Below are positions 23,098 to 30,862 of a stretch of DNA of 36,389 nucleotides, piece after piece. The notes beneath the pieces were generated by a model. It saw nothing but the letters and a program-made list of their open reading frames with translations. It ran no database searches and had not been told where the DNA came from. A program made the translations under genes and the position numbers. Origin of the DNA: an uncultured Alphaproteobacteria bacterium (lineage in GTDB: Bacteria; Pseudomonadota; Alphaproteobacteria; Geminicoccales; Geminicoccaceae). Position 1 is the stretch's first letter. Every line of letters starts with the position of its first letter. The stretch covers positions 1-36,389 of the forward strand of contig CALKJU010000072.1 in NCBI GenBank assembly GCA_937995535.1, read 5' to 3'.

Positions 23098-24644
23098 GCG
23101 GCGAGCCGATCGACTCCCAGCGCGCCCGGCCGATCGTCGAGCTCGCCGCTGTCAGCAAGCGCTACCCGGGCGTCCTCGCCTGCGATGGCATCGACCTGAC
23201 GCTCCGCGCCGGCCAAGTGCACGTCCTGGTCGGCGAGAACGGCGCCGGCAAGTCGACGCTGGTGGCGATCCTCTCGGGGCTGGTGCAACCGGATGCCGGG
23301 ACGATCCGGATCGATGGCGAGCCGCGCACCATCCGCTCGCCCCACGATGCGCTGACACTCGGGATCGCGACCGTGTTCCAGCACGACATGCTGGTCCCGA
23401 CGCTGACCGTCGCCGAGAACCTGCTGCTCGGCGGCCCGTGGTGGCGCCCACCGGACCCCGCGGCGCTCGCGCGACGCGTGGCCGCCATCTCCGCGCCGCT
23501 CGGGCTGGCGGTGCCGCTCGACGCCAAGGCGGGCGACCTTTCGGTCGGCGAGCGCCAGCAGGTCGAGATCGTGCGCGCCCTGCTCCACGACAGCCGTGTC
23601 CTGCTCCTCGACGAGGCGACCGCGGTACTGACACCGTCGGCGATCGACGAGCTGGGGGTGCTGCTCCGCCGCCTCGCGCGTGGCGGGCTGGCTGTGCTGC
23701 TGGTCACCCACAAATTGGACGAGGCGTGCCGTTTCGCCGATCGGATCTCGGTGCTGCGGCGCGGGCGCAAGGTCGGCGAGGTCGACGACACCGCGCTGCG
23801 CCGGCCCAGTGGCGAAGACCCGCATCGGGAGCTCGTGCGTCTCATGTTCGGTGCCGACTGGGTCGAGGACCATGGGAGACCGCGGGCCATGCCCACGACA
23901 CCGATGCTGTCGGTCCAGGGACTCCACGTCGCGGCGACGCACGGCGACGCGGTCGCGGATCTCTCGCTCTCGGTCGGTGCAGGCGAGATCCTCGGAATCG
24001 CAGGCATCGACGGCAACGGCCAGCGTGAGCTGGCTGAAGCCTTGGCCGGTCAACGCCCGAGCCGAGCAGGTTCGGTCGAGCTGGCCGGCCGGTCCCTCGA
24101 CGGGCTCGACGTCGCGGCGCGGCGCCGACTCGGGCTCCGCTACCTCACCGACGATCGGCTCGGCGAGGGCATCTGCCGCCCCCTCTCGGTAGCGACCAAC
24201 GCCGTTCTCAAGGACATCGGCGACCCGCCCTTGTGGTGGTGCGGGCTCGCCCGCCCGGCCGCGATCGCCGCCTATGCGGAACGGCTGGTACGCGCGTTCG
24301 ACGTCCGCGCCACCAGTGTCCACGTTCCGGTCGGGCAGCTGTCCGGGGGCAACATCCAGCGCCTGCTGCTCGGCCGCGAGCTGCGCGACGGCGCCCGCGC
24401 GATCGTGCTCGCCAAGCCAACCCATGGTCTTGACGCGCGCAGCACCGCTCTAGCCCGGCGGTGGATCCGCCGGCTCGCCGACGAGGGATTGGCGATCCTG
24501 CTGATCTCGACCGATCTCGACGAGCTGCTCGAGCTGTGCGGGCGCATCGCCGTGCTTGTACGCGGGCGGCTGGTCGCGACCCTGGCAAACGATCCCGGCG
24601 CGCGCGCCCGGATCGGCCAGCTCCTGGCGCGCGCGCCCGCATGA
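23094..24644 (+). CDS. BMP-type ABC transporter ATP-binding protein (two ABC domains), probable CTG start
   Basis: About 516 residues with two fused ATPase domains, as in sugar/nucleoside importers. Domain 1 has Walker A GENGAGKST (residues 47-55), signature LSVGERQQVEIVRAL and Walker B VLLLDEATAVL. Domain 2 has a degenerate Walker A (GIDGNGQRELAEAL), signature LSGGNIQRLLLGREL and LAKPTHGLDARS, the usual pattern of the second half. The first in-frame standard start is GTG 23217. That would remove the first strand and the A-loop (SKRYPG), which are well conserved. CTG at 23094 overlaps the BMP stop as CTGA, has a perfect GAGGTGA 7 bases upstream and gives the plausible N-terminus (M)SGEPIDSQ. 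A sequencing error is the main alternative. Confidence 0.85.
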   Translation: MSGEPIDSQRARPIVELAAVSKRYPGVLACDGIDLTLRAGQVHVLVGENGAGKSTLVAILSGLVQPDAGTIRIDGEPRTIRSPHDALTLGIATVFQHDMLVPTLTVAENLLLGGPWWRPPDPAALARRVAAISAPLGLAVPLDAKAGDLSVGERQQVEIVRALLHDSRVLLLDEATAVLTPSAIDELGVLLRRLARGGLAVLLVTHKLDEACRFADRISVLRRGRKVGEVDDTALRRPSGEDPHRELVRLMFGADWVEDHGRPRAMPTTPMLSVQGLHVAATHGDAVADLSLSVGAGEILGIAGIDGNGQRELAEALAGQRPSRAGSVELAGRSLDGLDVAARRRLGLRYLTDDRLGEGICRPLSVATNAVLKDIGDPPLWWCGLARPAAIAAYAERLVRAFDVRATSVHVPVGQLSGGNIQRLLLGRELRDGARAIVLAKPTHGLDARSTALARRWIRRLADEGLAILLISTDLDELLELCGRIAVLVRGRLVATLANDPGARARIGQLLARAPA

Positions 24645-25711
24645 ACGAGCCGGACGGCATCCAGCCAGCGCGACCCATCGTCGACGCCACGGTGCGGCTC
24701 GCGCTCACGACGCTCGCACCGATCGCGCTCACCCTGGCGCTCGCCAGCCTGCTGCTGGCGGCGCTCGGCGTCGACGCCATCGCCTACTTCGCCTACGTGG
24801 CCGAGCGAGGGCTGCTCACCCGGCTCGGGCTCGAGCAGAGCCTGACGCGGATGGCGCCGCTGCTGCTGCTCGCGGCAAGCCTGATCGTCGCCTTTCGTGC
24901 CGGGATCTGGAACCTGGGCGTTGACGGCCAGTCGCTGCTCGGGGCGCTTGCGGCCGCGGCCATGGCGCCAGCGCTCGCCGCCATCTGGCCCGGCCCGCTC
25001 ACGCTGCTGGTGGGCCTCGCCCTGGCCGCCGGGATCGGCGCATTGTGGGCGCTGCTGCCGGCGTTGCTGCGCGCCTATCAGGGGGTCAACGAGATCATCA
25101 CCACCCTGATGATGACCTTCCTCGGCACGTCGCTGGCGAATGCCCTGATCAAGCTCGCTTTTCTCGATCCCGCGACGACCGTGCCACAGACCCGCACGCT
25201 CCCGGTCGACGACCGCCTGCCGCGCCTGCTCGGCACGACTGTCGGCAGCGGTCTTCTGATCGGGCTCGCCGTGCTCGTCCTCGCACATCTCATGCTGACC
25301 CGCACGGCGTTCGGCCTGCGCCTGCGTGTGCTGGGGATCAACCCCCGCGCCGCGCGCCATGCCGGCCTGCCCGTGTCGCGGCTGATCGTGGCGGCGCTGC
25401 TCCTCTCGGGAGCGCTCGCCGGCCTCGCCGGGGCGGTCGAGGTGTTGGGTGTGCACGGCAATGTCCGGGCCGACTGGAACCCGGCCTACGGCCTCCTCGT
25501 CGTACCGCTCGTATTCCTCGCCCGCCTCAACGGCCTCGCCGCGATCCTGTTCGTCTTCCTGTTCGCCGTGCTGTCGATCGGTGGCGAGAGCGCGGCCCGC
25601 CGCCTGGGCGTGCCGCACCATGTCAACCTCGTCATCGTCGCCGTCCTGCTCGTCGCCTCCGCCCTCGGCGAGCGGCTCGACCGGCGCGTCGCACGACGTG
25701 GCGGTGGCTGA
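24641..25711 (+). CDS. BMP-type ABC transporter permease, first subunit
   Basis: 356-residue inner-membrane permease of the BPD_transp_2 family. The ATG at 24641 overlaps the ATPase stop in ATGA. The family stretch IVAFRAGIWNLGVDGQSLLG and the coupling region YQGVNEIITTLMMTFLG are clear, as is TAFGLRLRVLGINPRAARHAG. ALAGLAGAVEVLGVHGNV is also typical. Multiple hydrophobic spans follow a longer N-terminus than in its partner. Together with the next gene it forms the channel for the BMP-bound ligand. Confidence 0.9.
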   Translation: MNEPDGIQPARPIVDATVRLALTTLAPIALTLALASLLLAALGVDAIAYFAYVAERGLLTRLGLEQSLTRMAPLLLLAASLIVAFRAGIWNLGVDGQSLLGALAAAAMAPALAAIWPGPLTLLVGLALAAGIGALWALLPALLRAYQGVNEIITTLMMTFLGTSLANALIKLAFLDPATTVPQTRTLPVDDRLPRLLGTTVGSGLLIGLAVLVLAHLMLTRTAFGLRLRVLGINPRAARHAGLPVSRLIVAALLLSGALAGLAGAVEVLGVHGNVRADWNPAYGLLVVPLVFLARLNGLAAILFVFLFAVLSIGGESAARRLGVPHHVNLVIVAVLLVASALGERLDRRVARRGGG

Positions 25712-25713
25712 AC

Positions 25714-26649
25714 GTGACGCCCCTGCTCACCGAAGCGTTCCTGTCCGCGCTGCTCTACGGCGCGGTGAGCGCCGGGGTGCCGCTGCTCCTGGCCGGCCTC
25801 GGTGAGCAGGTCTCGGAGAAGGCCGGGGTGCTCAATATCGGCCTCGAAGGCATGATGCTCTGCGGCGCCTATGCCGGCTTCGTCGCCGCCTGGAGCAGCG
25901 GCTCCTTCGCCCTCGGCTTCGTCGCGGGCGCCGCCGCCGGCCTGCTCGTCGCCGCCGTCATGGTCCTGCTCTGCGTGCGGCTCGCCCTCGACCAGATCGT
26001 CGTCGGCATCGCACTGACCCTCGGCGCGCAGGGCCTGACCGCGCTGCTGCACCACTTCCAGTTCGCGCGCAGCTACCCACGCCTGCCGGCTGCGACGACC
26101 TGGCCGCTGCCCTGGCTCTCCGACCTGCCCGTCCTCGGCCCGGCGCTGTTCGACCGCCACCCGGTCGTCTACGGTGCCTTCCTTGCTGTTGGATTGCTGA
26201 TCCTCCTGCAGCGCCGCACGCGGCTCGACCTGCAGCTGCGTGCGGCGGGCGAACGGCCGGAGGCGCTCGACATCGCCGGCGTCGACGTGCGCCTCGTCCG
26301 GTCGCTGGCGGTCGCCGTGACCGGAGCGCTCGCCGGCCTCGGCGGCGCCTTCCTCGCCAATCTCGGCGCCGGGCTGTTCGTGCCCTTCCTCACCAACGGC
26401 GCCGGCTTCGTCGCCATCGTGCTGGCGATGCTCGCCCGCGGCCGGCCGCTCTGGGTGCTGCTCGGCGCCATGCTGTTCGGCGCCAGCCTGGCCCTGACCA
26501 CGGCGATCCAGGTGGCCGGGATCAACATCCCGACAGACATCGTGCAGATGCTGCCGTTCGCCGCCGTGATGCTGGTCCTGGTCCTGCTCGGCCGGCGCGC
26601 GAGCCTGCCAGCGGCCCTCGGCCGGCCCTATGTCCGCGGCTCCGGCTGA
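25714..26649 (+). CDS. BMP-type ABC transporter permease, second subunit
   Basis: 311-residue permease starting at GTG 25714, two bases after the first permease. The N-terminus carries GVPLLLAGLGEQVSEKAGVL followed by NIGLEGMMLCGAYAGF, the diagnostic motif of the second subunit. The coupling loop includes LQLRAAGERPEALDIAGVDV, and GALAGLGGAFLANLG follows. This completes a full BMP-type importer (binding protein, double ATPase and two permeases). After its stop come 84 bases before the glutamine-synthetase-like gene on the same strand. Confidence 0.9.
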   Translation: MTPLLTEAFLSALLYGAVSAGVPLLLAGLGEQVSEKAGVLNIGLEGMMLCGAYAGFVAAWSSGSFALGFVAGAAAGLLVAAVMVLLCVRLALDQIVVGIALTLGAQGLTALLHHFQFARSYPRLPAATTWPLPWLSDLPVLGPALFDRHPVVYGAFLAVGLLILLQRRTRLDLQLRAAGERPEALDIAGVDVRLVRSLAVAVTGALAGLGGAFLANLGAGLFVPFLTNGAGFVAIVLAMLARGRPLWVLLGAMLFGASLALTTAIQVAGINIPTDIVQMLPFAAVMLVLVLLGRRASLPAALGRPYVRGSG

Positions 26650-26733
26650 CCACCACCGGGATCGATGGTCGACGCCACGGAGAGGCGCTGCTAGGGCGAT
26701 CGCAAACGGTCTCCCCCGGGGAGGGCTCCGATC

Positions 26734-28044
26734 ATGCCCAGAGCGGCGCTGATGATGGCCTGCGTCGGCGACATCTCGGGTCAGGTCCGTGGCAAGGGCT
26801 TCCCGGTCGCGCACCTCGCGCGGCGTGTCGCCCGAGGCATCGGCTGGACCCCGACCAACATCCAGATCACCTGCTTCGACACGATCGCCCCCTCCCCTTA
26901 TGGCTCGTTCGGCGACGTCGTGCTGTGGCCGGACCCGGCGAGCGAGCTGCGCGTCGTTCTTCCCGGTCGCGCGTCGGCCGAGCATGTCGTTCTCGGCGAC
27001 ATCACCGAGCTCGACGGCGCTCCATGGACCTGCTGCCTGCGCTCGCTGTTGCGCCGCACGCTCGAGCGCCTGACCGAGCGGACCGGCCTGCAGCTCAGGG
27101 CCGCATTTGAGCACGAGCTGACGATGAAGGGCGAAGCGGCAGCGGGTCCGGCCTTTTCCCTGACCGGGTTCCGCGCCGCACAGCCGTTCGCCGAAATGCT
27201 CCTGGGCGCCCTCGATCAGGCCGGCATCACGGCCGACAGCTTCCTCCGCGAGTACGGTCGCCGGCAGTACGAGGTGACGCTCGAGCCCTGCGATGCGCTC
27301 CGCGCCGCCGACCAGGCGATGCTGCTGCGCGAGCTGACCCGCGCCGTCGCTGCGCTGCACGGGCAATCCGTCACCTTCAGCCCGCTGGTCGACCCCGCCG
27401 GGGTCGGCAACGGGGTCCACATCCACATGAGTCTGTGGGACGCCGAGGGGCGCCCGGCGACGCACGACCCCGGCGGGCGCCACGGCCTGTCCGGAGTAGC
27501 CGGCGCGTTCGTGGCCGGGATCCTCGCGCACATGCCGGCGCTCGTCGCGCTCACCGCCCCCAGCGTCGTCTCCTACGCTCGGTTGACCCCACACCGCTGG
27601 AGCGCCGCCTTCAACAACTTGGCCGTCCAGGACCGCGAGGCCGGCGTCCGGATCTGCCCGGTCTCGGAGCGCGACGAGGCGGGACGGACCCGGCAGTTCA
27701 ACTTCGAGTATCGTGCCGCCGATGCCGCCGCAAACCCTCATCTCGCCCTGGCGGCGCTGGTCGCCGCCGGCCTGCAAGGCATCGACGATCGGCTGCCGAC
27801 ACCGGAGGCGACCGTCGAGGATTTGAGCCTGCTCGATGTCGCGACGCTGCATCGGCGCGGCCTGAGGCGGCTGCCAGCCTCGCTCGACGAAGCGCTGCGA
27901 GAGTTGGCCGCCGACCGGACCCTGCAGGGCTGGTTGCCGCCCGGCCTCGTCGACATCTACGTCGCCCACAAGCGAGCCGAGATCGAGCATATCGGCGGGC
28001 GGACGCTGGAGGAGATCTGCGCGGCCTACGCCGAGGTCTATTGA
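26734..28044 (+). CDS. Glutamine-synthetase-like ligase
   Basis: 436-residue member of the glutamine synthetase family with a short N-terminal domain. The ATG at 26734 follows a GGGGAGGG site. Metal- and substrate-binding motifs are present: E126 and E128 (AAFEHELTMK), E180 and E184 (RRQYEVTLEP), H229/H231 (GNGVHIHMSLWD), R288 (LTPHRWSAAFNN) and E325/R327 (NFEYRAAD). Divergent GS-like enzymes of this kind join glutamate to amines such as polyamines or ethanolamine, rather than making glutamine. Placement right after a BMP importer suggests it acts on the imported compound or on ammonia released from it. The substrate is unknown. A role as the main glutamine synthetase is unlikely given the divergent N-terminus. 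Confidence 0.85.
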   Translation: MPRAALMMACVGDISGQVRGKGFPVAHLARRVARGIGWTPTNIQITCFDTIAPSPYGSFGDVVLWPDPASELRVVLPGRASAEHVVLGDITELDGAPWTCCLRSLLRRTLERLTERTGLQLRAAFEHELTMKGEAAAGPAFSLTGFRAAQPFAEMLLGALDQAGITADSFLREYGRRQYEVTLEPCDALRAADQAMLLRELTRAVAALHGQSVTFSPLVDPAGVGNGVHIHMSLWDAEGRPATHDPGGRHGLSGVAGAFVAGILAHMPALVALTAPSVVSYARLTPHRWSAAFNNLAVQDREAGVRICPVSERDEAGRTRQFNFEYRAADAAANPHLALAALVAAGLQGIDDRLPTPEATVEDLSLLDVATLHRRGLRRLPASLDEALRELAADRTLQGWLPPGLVDIYVAHKRAEIEHIGGRTLEEICAAYAEVY

Positions 28045-28062
28045 CCACCCAGCCGGCCCACA

Positions 28063-29163
28063 TCAGCCGAACTTGTGCTTGTCCTCGGGCGCCTTCGCGA
28101 GCGTCGTGGCGGCCGGCAGGTCAGCAAGAAGCAAGGCGTGTATGTCGAGGATGGCGGTGCCATTCGGCGGCGCGGGCCCGGTGATCGGCTGAGCTGTGCT
28201 CCGCAGAAGCCGCCGGAAGGCCTCGACGCGCTGCCACGGCTCCGTGTAGGTGGCGGCGATGTCCGCGCCGCGCGCGAGCAGCCACATCGCCGCTGCACCG
28301 GCAACGTGCACCGTGGCGTAGGACGTACCCGCTCCCTTGGCGTAATCGCCGCTACTCGAATCCGAGCTGAGCGCCGACATTCCGGGATCGCTGCCCTCGA
28401 TCGGGCGGATCGGGACCGTCCCGACCGCCGCCAGCGGATTGGCGCGCAGCACGTCGGCGGCCGGCGCCCAGACGTCGATCATGTCGCGGCCGGCCCGGTA
28501 CTTGAACCAGATGCGCCTCGCGGCGGTGATCCCGCCGACGCCGATGGTCCGGTCGTACTTGGCCGGGTAGCAGACGCTGTCGACGACCTGCCCGCCGGCG
28601 GCGACCAGGATCACCCCGGCCTCGTAGGCCTCGTCGACCGCATGGCCCATGCCACCGGTGGCGAAGGGTGGCATGAACGGCACGCCCAGGCTCATGCTCA
28701 CGACCTGGCACCGGCGGGCGACCGCGTGCCGAATGCCCGCCGCCACGGCCTCGCGGTTGGGCTCGGGCGAGAGCACGACGCTGTTGACCACGCGGCACGG
28801 GATAACGGGCAGCCGCGGCGCCACGGCGATCTCGGCCGCGGGCGCCGGCACGCCCGGCAGGGCCACCGCCTCGCCGCACAGCACGCTGCTGGTCCGCGTG
28901 CCGTGGCCCGGGCTGCCCTCGTAGCTGAGCGGATCCAGCGGCGGCATGCCGGGCTCGCGCCGGTTCAGGCCCTCGGCCGGCCGCAGCCACACGGCGCCTG
29001 CCGTCCAGTCCCCGAAGGTCGGATGCTCGGTATAGCCCGTGTCGAGATGGGCCACGCGCAGATCGCCCCAGGCCACGAGCTCCGTGCCGGGCTGCTTGGG
29101 CAGCAAGCGACGCGCCTCGCGGCTCCGCACCAGCCGCAGATTCCAATCACGTTCCGCCGCCAT
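28063..29163 (-). CDS. S8-family (subtilisin-like) serine peptidase with atypical oxyanion residue
   Basis: 366 residues read leftwards. The ATG at 29163 is preferred because GGGGA lies about 8 bases upstream; a GTG at 29178 would add five residues. The catalytic residues are D41 (VAHLDTGYTEHP), H87 (SPGHGTRTSSVL) and S281 (GAGTSYATVHVAGAA). Two features differ from textbook subtilisins: the oxyanion Asn region reads LVAAGGQVVDS, giving Gln192, and the Pro after GTSxAT is Val. There is no signal peptide or obvious prodomain, so it may work in the cytoplasm or as part of a toxin-like or regulatory module. It converges with the GS-like gene, 18 bases away. Confidence 0.82.
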   Translation of the reverse strand: MAAERDWNLRLVRSREARRLLPKQPGTELVAWGDLRVAHLDTGYTEHPTFGDWTAGAVWLRPAEGLNRREPGMPPLDPLSYEGSPGHGTRTSSVLCGEAVALPGVPAPAAEIAVAPRLPVIPCRVVNSVVLSPEPNREAVAAGIRHAVARRCQVVSMSLGVPFMPPFATGGMGHAVDEAYEAGVILVAAGGQVVDSVCYPAKYDRTIGVGGITAARRIWFKYRAGRDMIDVWAPAADVLRANPLAAVGTVPIRPIEGSDPGMSALSSDSSSGDYAKGAGTSYATVHVAGAAAMWLLARGADIAATYTEPWQRVEAFRRLLRSTAQPITGPAPPNGTAILDIHALLLADLPAATTLAKAPEDKHKFG

Positions 29164-29258
29164 GCGCTGTTTCCCCACGCCGAGCTACCGACCCAGAGGA
29201 GCAGCATGCACGTCCTGGAGCGAGGTGCTGTGCGCGAACGCACGGCAGCGGCCGCCGC

Positions 29259-29927
29259 CTAGGTCGCGCGCGAGCTGGTCGCCGCCAGCTCGGCGACCAG
29301 CGCCGCCGTCGTCACCTGGCGGCAATAGCCCTTGATCTCGCGGAGCGCGTGCTCATGACGCTCGGCTGTGTAAGTAGCGCAGGCGTCGGTCACCAGGGTC
29401 ACGAGGTAGCCGAGGTCGCACGCGTCACGGACCGCGGATTCCACGCACTGGTCCGTCAGCAACCCGCTCACCACGAGCTGGCGCTTGCCCATGTTGCGCA
29501 GCACGTAGTCGATGCTGGTCGAGACGAACACGTTCGACGAGGTCTTGGGCAGGACGATCTCGTCATCGGCGGGTGCGATCTGCTCGAGCACGCGCCCGTC
29601 CCACGACCCGCGGGGCACGTGAAAGCCGGTGATCCTGTAATCCAGACTGCGGTCCCGGCCGTCCTTGGTGAGGCTCTCGATCACCGTGTAGAGCACTTCG
29701 ATCCCGGCCCGCCGGCAGACCTGCTGGAGGCGCTGCATGTTCGGCAGCACCTCGCCGTGCAGGTGCCGGAAGAAGGCCCCGTAGCGCGCCTCGAACGTGG
29801 CGTCATCGAGGTCCCTGAACTCGCCACCTTGCCGGTGGGCGCAGAAGTTCTGCACGTCGACGAACAGGAGCGCGGCGCGGGCGGGTACCAGCGCCACTTC
29901 ACGGGTCAGGAGCGCGTCGAAGTCCAT
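29259..29927 (-). CDS. Isochorismatase-family cysteine hydrolase, copy 1
   Basis: 222 residues. The ATG at 29927 has GGAGGG about 9 bases upstream. The catalytic triad of the family is complete: D24 (LLFVDVQNFCA), K128 (EIVLPKTSSNVF) and C161 (GLLTDQCVESAVRDA). Members usually hydrolyse amides or carbamoyl groups (for example N-carbamoylsarcosine, maleamate, biuret or ureidoacrylate) and release ammonia. Its start overlaps the end of the upstream FGase-family gene by 22 bases, so they are coupled. A second protein of the same subfamily is encoded at 35436-36119; both share DGRDRSL and TDQCV blocks. The substrate is unknown. Confidence 0.87.
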   Translation of the reverse strand: MDFDALLTREVALVPARAALLFVDVQNFCAHRQGGEFRDLDDATFEARYGAFFRHLHGEVLPNMQRLQQVCRRAGIEVLYTVIESLTKDGRDRSLDYRITGFHVPRGSWDGRVLEQIAPADDEIVLPKTSSNVFVSTSIDYVLRNMGKRQLVVSGLLTDQCVESAVRDACDLGYLVTLVTDACATYTAERHEHALREIKGYCRQVTTAALVAELAATSSRAT

Positions 29928-30694
29928 GCCGGCAAACCCTCCAGGGCGGCGGTCAGCGCAACGGCCAGCAGGTCGGCCCACGCCTCCTGGCCCGCCTCGT
30001 CCGCGATAAGGTCGTTGCGCACCTCGACCAGCACATGCGGGATGCCGCGCCGCTCGCCGTGCACCGGGATCGTGTAGTCCGAGAGATCGTCGACCGTGTA
30101 GGGCTCGTTCAGCGCGAGGCAGTGATCGGGCGCTAGCGCGGCCGCCGCCTCGAGGAGCGCGCGCGCGAGCGCCGGGTCGCGGTTGCACAGAAAGCCCGCA
30201 TGCCAGGGACGGGCGCGGCCGGCGAGCCGCGGTGTGAAGCTATGTACCGTGACCAGGACCGGCTCCACGGTGGCGTCGAGCAGCGCCGCCAGGGCATCGT
30301 GGAACGGCCGATGGATCGCCTCCCATCGTGCGCGTCGGCCCACCTCGTCCAGATCGAGATTGGCCGGCACGATGGTACCGTCGCTGACCGGCGGGGCCAG
30401 ATCGGGTGCTGCGAGCGGCCGGTTGCAGTCGATGACGAGCCGCGAGTAGCGCTGCAATACGAGGGTCGCGCCGAGTCGCCGGGCGAGACCACGGGCGAGG
30501 TCTGCCGCACCGATGTCCCAGGCGATGTGGCGGTCCATCTCGGCCGCAACGATGCCGAGGTCGCCAAGGCGCGCCGGCACCGCGCGCCCGGCGTGCTCGC
30601 AGGCGAGGACCAGCCGCGTGCCGGCGCGCGCTCGGACGATCTCCACCGGCGGTGGATCGCCGGGCAGGAGTAACGGCTCGACCGGAACGGCCAT
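29906..30694 (-). CDS. N-formylglutamate amidohydrolase family protein
   Basis: 262 residues from the ATG at 30694; no strong ribosome site is visible, so the start is moderately sure. Family motifs are present: LVLACEHAGRAVPARLG, YSRLVIDCNRPL, VTVHSFTP and HGERRGIPHVLVEVRNDLI. The His, Glu and Asp residues in CEHAG, VHSF and PHVLVEVRND are the expected metal-site and active-site positions. Family members cleave N-formyl or related amide bonds. No histidine-utilisation genes are nearby, so a HutG role is doubtful. It is the first gene of a leftward operon with an isochorismatase-type hydrolase, and diverges from an ABC importer across 168 bases. Confidence 0.85.
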   Translation of the reverse strand: MAVPVEPLLLPGDPPPVEIVRARAGTRLVLACEHAGRAVPARLGDLGIVAAEMDRHIAWDIGAADLARGLARRLGATLVLQRYSRLVIDCNRPLAAPDLAPPVSDGTIVPANLDLDEVGRRARWEAIHRPFHDALAALLDATVEPVLVTVHSFTPRLAGRARPWHAGFLCNRDPALARALLEAAAALAPDHCLALNEPYTVDDLSDYTIPVHGERRGIPHVLVEVRNDLIADEAGQEAWADLLAVALTAALEGLPAWTSTRS

Positions 30695-30862
30695 GCGATG
30701 GGCACCGTGGCGTTGTTCTTGCTTGACCTGAGCGTAGGCGGGACGCGCTGTCGAGCCGGCACCGCGAGGTCGATTCGTGTTTGCCGCCGCGCGCGAGCGA
30801 AATAGGCTGCGCGTCATGACGGCAGCGACGCCGCGCGCCGGACAAGAACGAGGAGGACGTCG

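Noticed and set aside
23217..24644. GTG 23217 as the start of the BMP-type ATPase
   Set aside because: It would remove the A-loop and first strand that are plainly encoded just upstream in the same frame, and it lacks a matching ribosome-binding site.
25486..27990. Very long open frame (834 codons) on the minus strand opposite the BMP permeases and GS-like gene
   Set aside because: It is antisense to two genes with clear family motifs and its translation is Gly/Arg/Asp/Gln-rich without domains, as expected for a mirror frame in GC-rich DNA.
30723..30808. Possible promoters in the divergent gap (TTGACC at 30723, TTGCCG at 30781)
   Set aside because: Neither has a convincing -10 hexamer at 16-18 bases; the region must contain promoters but I cannot place them.
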